Assembly (NCBI GenBank): GCA_026537415.1
Contig: JAFNMF010000001.1
Coordinates: forward strand, 953,112 to 1,017,111
Origin: Acetobacteraceae bacterium B3987
GTDB lineage: Bacteria; Pseudomonadota; Alphaproteobacteria; Acetobacterales; Acetobacteraceae
Direction of reading: 5' to 3'
DNA: 64,000 nucleotides
Shown: in pieces, positions 1-6,891 of the stretch
How the letters are laid out: the number at the start of each line of letters is the position of its first letter
How positions within the stretch are numbered: the first letter of the stretch is position 1
Program-made: the position numbers and the translations under genes
The notes under the pieces: generated by a model
What the model saw: only the letters and a program-made list of their open reading frames with translations
Databases searched by the model: none
Told to the model about the DNA's origin: nothing

Positions 1-159
1 GGGATGTTCTCCGCTCTTCTGACTGATTGGACAAAATTCGATCTCTTCTGACACAGATAGGCTGATTTGTCACGGGATTGTATCTGTACCGTAATAGTCG
101 AACTTTATGGAGAATGATGGCCGTGGTGAATAATTATTCAATAGTATTGCGAGCGCATG

Positions 160-190
160 AAAAAGGGGCCGCAATTACTCTGCGGCCCCT
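160..190 (-). terminator. Rho-independent terminator of ompW
   Basis: A perfect 10-bp stem (164-173 with 181-190) with a 7-nt loop is followed on the minus strand by a run of five T. It lies about 30 bp past the ompW stop, so it fits transcription termination of ompW. Bases 1-159 hold no supportable gene. Confidence 0.8.
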
Positions 191-221
191 CTTTAGAAGA
201 TTTTATGTACTGACTAAAAGA

Positions 222-1088
222 TCAGAAGCGGTATTCGATACCAGCACCAACAACAGTTGGATGCACATCATCATGAACACGCACGCGGCCACCAGTAATG
301 GGGTTGTTACGTGAACTCAGATGGATGCTCTGATTGAAAAGCAGGATCTGTTTGATATCAAAGTTGAAGAACCAGTTACCGACCAGCTGGTAATCGAACC
401 CGAGATTGAAGCTCGGCCCGACGTTGGTTTTCATGTGCATGGCATCAAAAACGGCCCCGTTATAAGCCCCACCCAGATTTGTGGCTGAATGCATATTGTG
501 GAAGATGGCCACTGTGATGCCCAGCCCCGCATAAGGGTTAAAGCGTTTGTTGGGGCGGAAATGATAGGCGGCGGTCAGTGTCGGGGGGAGGATCCAGAAG
601 CTGCCAGCATCCAGCTTGCCCAGATTGCCGACATGGGCGGCAGCTTCGTGTCGGGTGGAGGACGCGATGAGATCCAGAGAGAGATGATCTGTCAGGAAAT
701 ATTCAAGTGTCAGTTCCGGCATGACCTGATTGGTCACACTTACATCATGGCGGAAGGTGCTGCCCCCTGCCAGAGCAGCGGCGGGAGAGCTGGCGTTCAG
801 CCGGACACGGGAGCCTGTGTTGTTGGTAATTACGCCCAGAGCGGAGAGGCGGACGATGAAGTCACCTTTGCCAAGGCCGATTTTGGTGTTGGCGCAGGTC
901 TGGAAGATGCCGCAGCGGTGGCCATCCGGTGCATGGAGATGCACGGAAGCATCTGGTGCAGCCTGCATGGTGCTGGATGCAGACACGGAGTTGTGGGCTC
1001 CTGGCGTCGTTGTCTGAGCAACGGCGAAGGAGACAGACCCAAGAGCAAACAGCGCAGCTGTGGCCATCCGAGTGAAGGTGCGGCTCAT
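222..1088 (-). CDS. ompW: OmpW family outer membrane protein
   Basis: Small eight-stranded outer-membrane beta-barrel of the OmpW family, thought to carry small hydrophobic molecules across the outer membrane. The N-terminus is a clear signal peptide (MSRTFTRMATAALFALGSVS, cleaved near AVAQ). The mature part has the family pattern: GDFIVRLSALGV near the start, TLEYFLTDHLSLDL, LPPTLTAAYHFRPN, NPYAGLGITVA, and a C-terminal strand ending in IEYRF, the Phe expected for BAM-assembled barrels. I chose the ATG at 1088 because the upstream in-frame TTG at 1106 would add only six residues before a normal signal peptide, and a GAGG lies upstream. A strong terminator follows the gene. It diverges from an FNR-type regulator across a region with a perfect FNR box, and ompW is a known FNR target in enterobacteria, so oxygen control is likely (inference). 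Confidence 0.9.
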   Translation of the reverse strand: MSRTFTRMATAALFALGSVSFAVAQTTTPGAHNSVSASSTMQAAPDASVHLHAPDGHRCGIFQTCANTKIGLGKGDFIVRLSALGVITNNTGSRVRLNASSPAAALAGGSTFRHDVSVTNQVMPELTLEYFLTDHLSLDLIASSTRHEAAAHVGNLGKLDAGSFWILPPTLTAAYHFRPNKRFNPYAGLGITVAIFHNMHSATNLGGAYNGAVFDAMHMKTNVGPSFNLGFDYQLVGNWFFNFDIKQILLFNQSIHLSSRNNPITGGRVRVHDDVHPTVVGAGIEYRF

Positions 1089-1236
1089 GTTTTCGAGAAT
1101 CCTCAATATGATACGACGGCGTGGCGAAAATGGACAAAATGTAATTGTTCCTTTTTTGGCTATAAGAATGAACCGTCTTAGAAATCAAGAAAAAACTTAT
1201 AACTGTAATAGGGTGTTTACCAAAAATATTGGAATA

Positions 1237-1250
1237 TTGATCTAGATCAA
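1237..1250. promoter_or_regulatory. Perfect FNR/ANR-type operator
   Basis: TTGATCTAGATCAA is an exact match to the FNR consensus TTGAT-N4-ATCAA and a perfect palindrome. It sits between ompW (start 1088) and the FNR-type regulator (start 1349), about 105 bp from the regulator and 155 bp from ompW. The adjacent protein carries the E-SR recognition-helix residues that read this site. Either promoter, or both, could be controlled. Confidence 0.85.
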
Positions 1251-1348
1251 ACGATGCCCTTCCCTGTAACTGTCATAGGGAACGTTTCTTTTAAAAGGGG
1301 GCATCAACCAGCTAATTCAGATGTCGGTTATAGTGAGACGGGAAAGAT

Positions 1349-2095
1349 ATGATGGAAACAGGTCGCAGCCTCGTGGACGCAGTGCGGGAGCGGTGTGGTC
1401 GCTGTTCCGGCCGGTCGCTCAGCATCTGTAATGTCATTGATGATCAGGACCTGCCTGCTCTCGTGGCAGAGTCTTCCCGTGTGGTTGTCCAGTCCGGGCG
1501 TTGTTTTATTCGGGAGGGAGCCCCAGCGCATGACTTCTATGTGCTGACAGGTGGTCGGGCTAGATTATTTACTCTTATGCCTGATGGGCGGCGGCAGATT
1601 GTCGGGTTTGCGGAATTGGGTGATTTTCTGGGGCTTGCTTCGTCTGAGACCTATGCTTTCACGGCGGAAGCGTTGGGCGATGTGACACTCTGCCGTTTTC
1701 CTCATTCCGCTATTGACCGTCTTGTGGAGCGTTTCCCTCGTTTGCGTTGCCGGTTGCAGAAGGAAGCTTCTAGCGAACTGGTCAAGATGCAGGCCCGGCT
1801 TATGCTGCTGGGACGTAAGACGGCACGGGAACGTCTGGCCAGTTTTTTGGTCGAGCAGGCTAATCCCTGCTGTGGTCATCACGCATTAAAGGATGAGCAG
1901 GAGCCGTTAACGTTTCCTCTGCCTATGTCTCGGACGGATATTGCTGACTATTTGGGTTTGACGATTGAAACGGTCAGTCGAACCTTCGGTCTCTTCCGGA
2001 AGGAAGGGTTAATAAGCGTTAAAGGGGCTAGCTCTGTTACGCTTCTAGCACCGGGACGATTGAGCGATATTGCCAACGGGATAAAGCGGGACTGA
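1349..2095 (+). CDS. fnr: FNR-type Fe-S oxygen-sensing regulator (Crp/Fnr family)
   Basis: Transcription factor with an N-terminal effector domain and a C-terminal winged helix. The N-terminus has C16-X2-C19-X7-C27, the cluster-ligand spacing of alphaproteobacterial FnrN/FixK-type proteins, plus a fourth cysteine at C115 (GDVTLCRFP), the position equivalent to E. coli FNR C122. This predicts an oxygen-labile 4Fe-4S cluster. The cNMP-binding-like barrel spans about residues 35-150, and the recognition helix ETVSR (207-211) matches the residues that contact TTGAT. The length of 248 aa is normal. Two ATG codons lie in tandem (1349 and 1352) behind GGGAAAG, and either could start the protein. A perfect FNR box about 105 bp upstream suggests autoregulation. 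The family call is secure. The exact regulon is unknown. Confidence 0.92.
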   Translation: MMETGRSLVDAVRERCGRCSGRSLSICNVIDDQDLPALVAESSRVVVQSGRCFIREGAPAHDFYVLTGGRARLFTLMPDGRRQIVGFAELGDFLGLASSETYAFTAEALGDVTLCRFPHSAIDRLVERFPRLRCRLQKEASSELVKMQARLMLLGRKTARERLASFLVEQANPCCGHHALKDEQEPLTFPLPMSRTDIADYLGLTIETVSRTFGLFRKEGLISVKGASSVTLLAPGRLSDIANGIKRD

Positions 2096-2103
2096 GGCAG
2101 TAA

Positions 2104-2127
2104 TGGCCTGGGGATGGCCTTTTTTTA
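2104..2127 (+). terminator. Weak terminator after fnr
   Basis: A short self-complementary GGCC stem is followed by seven T directly after the fnr stop codon. The stem is only 4 bp, so the call rests mostly on the T-run and position. Confidence 0.4.
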
Positions 2128-2145
2128 ACTTTTTTGATGTGGTCT

Positions 2146-2167
2146 CGTGGTGTAGTGACTAACCACG
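2146..2167 (+). promoter_or_regulatory. Leader hairpin before coiled-coil gene
   Basis: CGTGGT and ACCACG form a perfect 6-bp stem with a 10-nt loop, about 27 nt upstream of the start codon at 2194. No T-run follows, so it is more likely an mRNA-stabilising or regulatory leader structure than a terminator. Confidence 0.35.
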
Positions 2168-2193
2168 TTTTGTACTTTTCCGGGAGCTCCTTA

Positions 2194-2718
2194 ATGAAGA
2201 TCCGTAACCTGTTTACAGCCACGCTGCTGGCATCGTCTTTTGCTCTGCTGCCGCAGGCTCACGCTTATGATGCGAATGACCCGCTGTCCGTTCAGAGCAC
2301 CATGGATAGTGTGACGAAGTCCATCCAGAACGAGAATGCCAAGCTACACGCTCTGCAGGAGAAGTATGCTGGTGCTCCGGAGCGTGCCCGTGCCCGCATC
2401 CAGAAGCGCATTGACGCTGCTAAGGCTGATCTGAAGCAGCGTGAAGAACGCCTGCATACTCTGCAGGACAAGTACAAGAATCTTGCCGCTGACAAGAAGG
2501 CTGAGATCCAGAAGAAGATTGATGAGCGCAAGCAGCAGATCAAGGATGTGCGCGACAAGTACAAGAATGCCCCTGCTGAAGAGAAGCAGCGTCTCAAGGA
2601 TCAGTGGAATGCTCAGAAGTCCCAGATTGATGAGCAGAAGAAGAGCCTGAAGGACATGCGCGACAGCACGGTGCAGTCTGGTAAAGACTTCGTCCATTCC
2701 CTGAAGGGCGGTTTCTGA
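2194..2718 (+). CDS. Exported coiled-coil repeat protein, function unknown
   Basis: I do not recognise a named family. The protein is 174 aa with a signal peptide (MKIRNLFTATLLASSFALLP) cleaved after AHA, so it is probably periplasmic or outer-membrane associated. Residues 45-155 are almost entirely Lys/Glu/Gln/Arg heptads, predicting a long coiled coil. A repeated motif ending in KY recurs at K57-Y58, K93-Y94 and K122-Y123, spaced 36 and 29 residues, a difference of exactly one heptad. Codon use is very uniform (AAG for nearly every Lys, CTG for Leu), which suggests high expression. The start at 2194 is set by GGGAG seven bases upstream. An in-frame upstream ATG at 2134 lacks a signal peptide directly behind it. 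It stands alone between two terminators. A role like Skp/OmpH or a Lpp-like spacer is conceivable but not shown. Confidence 0.8.
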   Translation: MKIRNLFTATLLASSFALLPQAHAYDANDPLSVQSTMDSVTKSIQNENAKLHALQEKYAGAPERARARIQKRIDAAKADLKQREERLHTLQDKYKNLAADKKAEIQKKIDERKQQIKDVRDKYKNAPAEEKQRLKDQWNAQKSQIDEQKKSLKDMRDSTVQSGKDFVHSLKGGF

Positions 2719-2757
2719 TCCTTCCATAGGGTCAGTCCTGATAGGACAGAGTGATGA

Positions 2758-2790
2758 GAGAGGCCGTTCCTAATGGGGCGGCCTCTTGCT
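2758..2790 (+). terminator. Terminator of coiled-coil gene
   Basis: AGAGGCCG (2759-2766) pairs perfectly with CGGCCTCT (2779-2786) and is followed by a T-rich stretch. A smaller GTCCT/AGGAC hairpin lies just before it at 2735-2747. Confidence 0.75.
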
Positions 2791-2831
2791 CTTTGGGGGT
2801 AGTGCCTCCATATAGAGCGGGATTGAGACAG

Positions 2832-2979
2832 ACGTTCTCGGGGCAGGGTGAAACTCCCTACCGGCGGTGTTGGTGGCTCTGGCTACCTCAGCCCGCGAGC
2901 GCCCTGCATTTATGCAGGGGACAAGCAGACCCGGTGCAATTCTGGGGCCGACGGTTACAGTCCGGATGAGAGAGAACGT
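2832..2979 (+). ncRNA. FMN riboswitch (RFN element)
   Basis: The conserved RFN blocks are all visible in order: GGGGCAGGGTGAAACTCCC then ACCGGCGGT near 2840-2868, AGCCCGCGAGCG near 2889, and GCCGACGGTTACAGTCCGGA near 2947-2965, ending in GAGAGAA. The P1 stem is ACGTTCTC (2832-2839) with GAGAACGT (2972-2979), 8 bp perfect. It lies about 95 nt upstream of ribD and is expected to repress the rib operon when FMN is bound, either by termination or by occluding the start region. I did not resolve the expression platform. Confidence 0.95.
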
Positions 2980-3074
2980 TCTTTTCCTGCATGCGTGGGA
3001 GGGGTGTATGCCCCGACCTGCTAAAGGAAAGGGCGTGACGTCGCCGCGAACGTCCCTGAGATGATTGGGGACTG

Positions 3075-4136
3075 ATGATGACAAATGTGTCGAGCGAGGC
3101 ACGAAGATTGAAAGACCCGCCCCTTCCGCTGGAAGCCGTGCGGGCCGGGTTTCGGCAGGCCATAAGAGAGGCCGTGCAGAAAATGGGCGCAACAGCTCCT
3201 AATCCGGCGGTGGGCTGTGCCCTACTGGATGGAGAGGGACGCCTTCTTGCTGTAGGTGCACACCCGGCGGCGGGTCAGCCTCACGCTGAGGTCATGGCAC
3301 TGGAACATGCCCGACAGAAAGGCGTTCTGGAGCAAGTCCGTACCGCTCTTGTAACGCTGGAGCCTTGCAATCATTACGGCAGGACACCCCCTTGCAGCGA
3401 ACAGCTGAAGAACAGTCCCGTACAGACTGTATGGATTGGTGCCCGTGACCCTAACCCGCAGGCGAAGGGTGGTGCCGAGCATCTGGCTGAAGGTGACGCT
3501 CCCAAAAATGTCCGGTTTCTGGCCGATGAGCCTGAATTTCGGCCTTTGGCGCAGGACTGCAAGGCTCTACTGGCCCCGTTTGCGTTCCGTGTGACGCAGG
3601 GCCGCCCGTGGCTGACTGTAAAGCAGGCTCTGGACGGGCAGGGGAGTATGATTCCTCCGCAGGGTCAGAAAACTTTCACTTCTCCTGCATCATTGCGCCT
3701 GGCTCATCAGCTTCGGCGGGCTTGTGATGCGGTGGTGACGGGGATTGGTACTGTTCTGGCGGATGCCCCTTCGTTCACCGTGCGGCATGTGGCCGATCAT
3801 GAAGGGCGGGCACCGCGCCCTCTGATTGTGCTGGACAGGCAGGGCCGTCTTCCTGCGGCATGGTGTCAGGCACGGGAAGCAGACGGGTTCCACGTGGAAC
3901 AATGCCGTGATCTGGCGTCCGTATCGGCTCTTCTGGGGCAGATGGGCGTCAACTGGGCCTTGATAGAGGCTGGCCCCGCTCTGCTGGAAAGCGTGCGGGA
4001 GGCGGGCCTTTGGGATGACTGGCTGACTATTCACCATGAGGAACATGGTGGAGAGGATCAGCTATCCATCACTCTGCGGAATGGGTGTGATGGGGATGAA
4101 AGTCCGGTGCAGCTTTTGCGCCGCTATGGGGACTAA
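3075..4136 (+). CDS. ribD: Bifunctional riboflavin deaminase/reductase RibD
   Basis: Catalyses the second and third steps of riboflavin synthesis: deamination of the GTP-derived pyrimidine, then NADPH reduction of its ribose. The N-terminal deaminase domain shows the zinc site HAEVMAL and EPCNHYGRTPPC. The C-terminal reductase domain begins near residue 175 (VTQGRPWLTVKQALDGQG) and includes the NADPH-binding pattern DAVVTGIGTVLADAPSFTVR. The length of 353 aa is typical. Tandem ATG codons at 3075 and 3078 follow GGGGA, and either may be used. It is the first gene of ribD-ribE-ribBA-ribH and lies behind the FMN riboswitch, so flavin feedback control is expected. Confidence 0.95.
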   Translation: MMTNVSSEARRLKDPPLPLEAVRAGFRQAIREAVQKMGATAPNPAVGCALLDGEGRLLAVGAHPAAGQPHAEVMALEHARQKGVLEQVRTALVTLEPCNHYGRTPPCSEQLKNSPVQTVWIGARDPNPQAKGGAEHLAEGDAPKNVRFLADEPEFRPLAQDCKALLAPFAFRVTQGRPWLTVKQALDGQGSMIPPQGQKTFTSPASLRLAHQLRRACDAVVTGIGTVLADAPSFTVRHVADHEGRAPRPLIVLDRQGRLPAAWCQAREADGFHVEQCRDLASVSALLGQMGVNWALIEAGPALLESVREAGLWDDWLTIHHEEHGGEDQLSITLRNGCDGDESPVQLLRRYGD

Positions 4137-4140
4137 GACA

Positions 4141-4791
4141 ATGTTTTCAGGAATCATTGAGCGTGTTGGTGATGTGCAGTCCGTTTCCTTGCGGGATAGG
4201 GCGATGGACCTGCGGATTGCCACTCATTTCACAGACCTGACAGAAGGTGAAAGCATCGCCACCAATGGCGTGTGCCTGACCGTAACCCGCTTCACACCCG
4301 AAGGTGTCGCAGATTTCCATCTGAGCGGGGAAACACTGGCCCGCACGGCATTGGGTGACTTGGTGGAAGGCTCCCGGGTGAATCTGGAACGGGCTGTCAG
4401 TCTCAACACACGTCTTTCCGGCCATATTGTGCAGGGGCATGTGGATGCCGTGGGGCGGCTGACGCATGTGGCGTCAGCAGGGGACTCGCATCATTTGCGT
4501 ATCTTCATACCTGCATCCCTGCGCCGCTATGTCATTGAGAAAGGCTCCATCACCATCAACGGCATCAGCCTGACGGTGAATGAGGTGCATGATGACGTTC
4601 AGTATGAAGGTCAGGCCGGTTTCGAGATCAGTCTCATGATTATCCCTCATACATGGACGCATACGGACCTTTCCACACTGACCATCGGGGCGAAGGTGAA
4701 TCTGGAAGTGGATATGATGGCCAAATATGTGGAGACGCTTCTGCGTCACACGCCAGAAGAAGAGCTGCGTTATAAGGGAACGGCACGATGA
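4141..4791 (+). CDS. ribE: Riboflavin synthase alpha subunit
   Basis: Dismutates two 6,7-dimethyl-8-ribityllumazine molecules to riboflavin and the pyrimidine precursor. The N-terminus MFSGIIERVG is the family hallmark. The protein has two homologous barrel halves, seen as GESIATNGVCLTV in the first and GSITINGISLTV in the second. Its length is 216 aa. The ATG at 4141 lies 4 bp after the ribD stop. The longer upstream reading frame overlaps ribD and lacks homology. The stop overlaps the ribBA start (ATGA), which indicates translational coupling. Confidence 0.96.
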   Translation: MFSGIIERVGDVQSVSLRDRAMDLRIATHFTDLTEGESIATNGVCLTVTRFTPEGVADFHLSGETLARTALGDLVEGSRVNLERAVSLNTRLSGHIVQGHVDAVGRLTHVASAGDSHHLRIFIPASLRRYVIEKGSITINGISLTVNEVHDDVQYEGQAGFEISLMIIPHTWTHTDLSTLTIGAKVNLEVDMMAKYVETLLRHTPEEELRYKGTAR

Positions 4792-6044
4792 GCGTCAGCA
4801 TGTCTCCTGCTCTGAAAGCCGCCATCGCTGCCGTGCGGGAAGGCCGCATGGTCGTGATGGTGGATGATGAGGATCGGGAAAATGAAGGTGATTTGATCCT
4901 TCCGGCCCAGTTCGCTACGCAGGAAACCATTAATTTCATGGCCCGGCAGGCTTGTGGGCTGATCTGCCTATCCCTTGAGGCAGAGCAGATAGACCGGCTT
5001 GGCCTGTCTCCCATGGTGGCAAAGAATCAGGACCCTCGGGGCACGGCCTTTACTGTGTCCATCGAGGCCGCTCATGGCGTGACGACTGGCATTTCCGCTG
5101 CTGAGCGTGCCCATACGATTCAAGTGGCTTCCGCACCAGATGCCACCCCAGCGGACATCATTTCACCCGGCCATATGTTTCCCCTGCGGGCTAATCCTGA
5201 GGGTGTGATGGCTCGGGAAGGCCACACAGAAGGGGCGATTGACCTCATGAAGCTGGCAGGGCTGCGTCCGGCGGGGGTGATCTGCGAGATCATGGACGAG
5301 GATGGCACGATGATGCGCCTGCCAGAGTTGCGGCATTATGCGCGCCGTCACGGTCTGCCGCTCATCAGTATTGCCGAAATGCGCCGCTGGATCGCCGCAC
5401 ATGGCCGGGGTGATGTCGGGGCTGTAGAGGTGATAGAGGTTCCACTTTCGGAAGCGGATCAACTGGCCGTAGCGGACCTGCCGACCGTGTGTGGCGGAGA
5501 GGACCTGCGGGTTCATGCCTTCCGTGGCGCAGATGGTGTGGAGCATCTGGCTCTCGTAAAGGGAAAGCCGGATCAAACTGTGCCTCTGGTCCGTCTTCAT
5601 TCCGAATGTGTGACGGGTGATGCGCTGGGGTCTCTGCGGTGCGACTGTGGCCCGCAGCTTCGTGAAGCTCTCAAGCGGATTGCGGCGGTAGAGTCTGGCA
5701 TTCTGTTGTATCTGCGGGGGCATGAAGGCCGGGGGATTGGCCTTGCCAACAAGATACGGGCCTATGAATTGCAGGATCAGGGCATGGATACGGTTGATGC
5801 TAATGAGGCTCTTGGCCTGCCCGCCGATGCCCGCCGCTGGGATATGGCAGCTCATATGCTATCCAGCCTTGGTGTGACCCGTCTGCGCCTGCTGACGAAC
5901 AATCCCGAAAAAGAGCGTGGCCTCATGGAGGCCGGGCTGGTGGTGGAGGCGGTGGAGCGGTTGGTGGTGCCGTCCAACCCGTTCAACCGTCATTATCTGG
6001 AAACGAAACGCACCCGTATGGGGCATGTGCTACAGGAGAGCTGA
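4788..6044 (+). CDS. ribBA: DHBP synthase / GTP cyclohydrolase II fusion RibBA
   Basis: Provides both riboflavin precursors. The N-terminal half makes 3,4-dihydroxy-2-butanone 4-phosphate from ribulose 5-phosphate, and the C-terminal half opens GTP. The RibB domain (about 1-200) keeps the acidic metal motif DDEDRENEGD and the REGHTEGAIDL loop. The RibA domain (about 205-400) keeps the zinc ligands in HSECVTGDALGSLRCDCG, the GRGIGLANKIRAYELQD catalytic segment and a TNNPEK motif. Both halves look active, whereas in some alphaproteobacteria the RibA half is degenerate. The length of 418 aa is usual for the fusion. Confidence 0.95.
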   Translation: MSVSMSPALKAAIAAVREGRMVVMVDDEDRENEGDLILPAQFATQETINFMARQACGLICLSLEAEQIDRLGLSPMVAKNQDPRGTAFTVSIEAAHGVTTGISAAERAHTIQVASAPDATPADIISPGHMFPLRANPEGVMAREGHTEGAIDLMKLAGLRPAGVICEIMDEDGTMMRLPELRHYARRHGLPLISIAEMRRWIAAHGRGDVGAVEVIEVPLSEADQLAVADLPTVCGGEDLRVHAFRGADGVEHLALVKGKPDQTVPLVRLHSECVTGDALGSLRCDCGPQLREALKRIAAVESGILLYLRGHEGRGIGLANKIRAYELQDQGMDTVDANEALGLPADARRWDMAAHMLSSLGVTRLRLLTNNPEKERGLMEAGLVVEAVERLVVPSNPFNRHYLETKRTRMGHVLQES

Positions 6045-6047
6045 ATC

Positions 6048-6518
6048 ATGAGCAAACATATCGCCACGGCCCCGGAGGGACTGAAACTGAACCCGGCCCC
6101 CAGACTGGCCCTGCTGGTCAGCCGTTTCAACCCCGATGTGACGGGTGGCCTGCGTGATGGTGCGCTGGAATGGCTGAAAGAACGTGGCATTGATGAGACT
6201 GTGGATGTTTATGAGGCTCCCGGTGCGTTCGAGCTGCCCATCATGGCCCAGCATCTGGCCCGTAAAGGCATTTATGAGGGGGTGATCTGCCTTGGCTGTG
6301 TCATTAAGGGGGACACGGCTCATTTTGAGTTCATTTCCATGGGGGCGACTGTTGGTATTATGAGGGCTCAGCTGGAAACCGCTGTGCCGATCTCTTTTGG
6401 TATTCTGACAACCTACACGGAAGAACAAGCCGTTCTGCGTTCCCGTACTGATGAGCATAATAAAGGGCGTGAAGCCGCTGCTGCCTGTGTGGAGACGGTG
6501 GCCTTCCTACGGAAGTGA
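6048..6518 (+). CDS. ribH: Lumazine synthase
   Basis: Condenses the DHBP synthase product with 5-amino-6-ribitylaminouracil to give the lumazine substrate of riboflavin synthase, normally as an icosahedral or pentameric shell. Diagnostic segments are SRFNPDV, VYEAPGAFELPIMAQ, GVICLGCVIKGDTAHFEFIS (catalytic His in HFEF) and SFGILTTYTEEQA. It is 156 aa. The start lies 3 bp after ribBA and the gene closes the rib operon. nusB, which often follows ribH in proteobacteria, is not here. Confidence 0.95.
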   Translation: MSKHIATAPEGLKLNPAPRLALLVSRFNPDVTGGLRDGALEWLKERGIDETVDVYEAPGAFELPIMAQHLARKGIYEGVICLGCVIKGDTAHFEFISMGATVGIMRAQLETAVPISFGILTTYTEEQAVLRSRTDEHNKGREAAAACVETVAFLRK

Positions 6519-6891
6519 TCTGCCTGCCCCTGTGGTGACAGAAGTACGCCTACGTCTTGTATGCTGGATATGGAAGGGCCGGACCTGATGTCCGTGCCCT
6601 TTTGCAGATAATACTTCTGGTATCTAAACGGGATTTATTGTTCTGGAGGTGGTTATCTACGGATAGGTTGTTCGGCACCGGCCTTCTTAAACTACTAGTA
6701 TCTTCTTATCTGTTTCATGGAACAAACGTCAGTTCGTCTGAGAAGGGACTGAGCCAGTCCCTTCAGGCTTATTCCTAGAAAAACATGAAACAGTACGAGC
6801 GGATAGTCACACGGTTGTCCTGCGAAACATATACCGGCTTTGTGACAGATGAGAGGGTAGAAATCTTGTCCCTCATGAGGGAGGGACTCTT
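6519..6891. other. Intergenic region with hairpins, no gene
   Basis: This 373-bp stretch between ribH and a convergent glycosyltransferase gene holds no convincing coding region. It contains the rib operon terminator (6575-6604), a perfect 9-bp hairpin at 6743-6763 (AAGGGACTG/CAGTCCCTT, no T-run), and a 7-bp hairpin at 6868-6887 just past the end of the minus-strand gene. Confidence 0.7.
6575..6604 (+). terminator. Terminator of the rib operon
   Basis: GGGCCGGAC and GTCCGTGCCC pair with one bulged base, followed by TTTT. It lies 57 bp past the ribH stop. Confidence 0.7.

Noticed and set aside
14-52. Direct repeat CTCTTCTGAC (14-23 and 43-52)
   Set aside because: Only two 10-bp copies spaced 29 bp apart at the window edge, with no third copy or gene context to make it a CRISPR, iteron or operator.
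489-1181. Plus-strand open frame of 230 codons
   Set aside because: It is antisense to ompW, lacks any family feature and extends across the FNR-side promoter region only by chance.
4224-4409. Short frames antisense to ribE and ribBA
   Set aside because: Shadows of well-supported rib genes.
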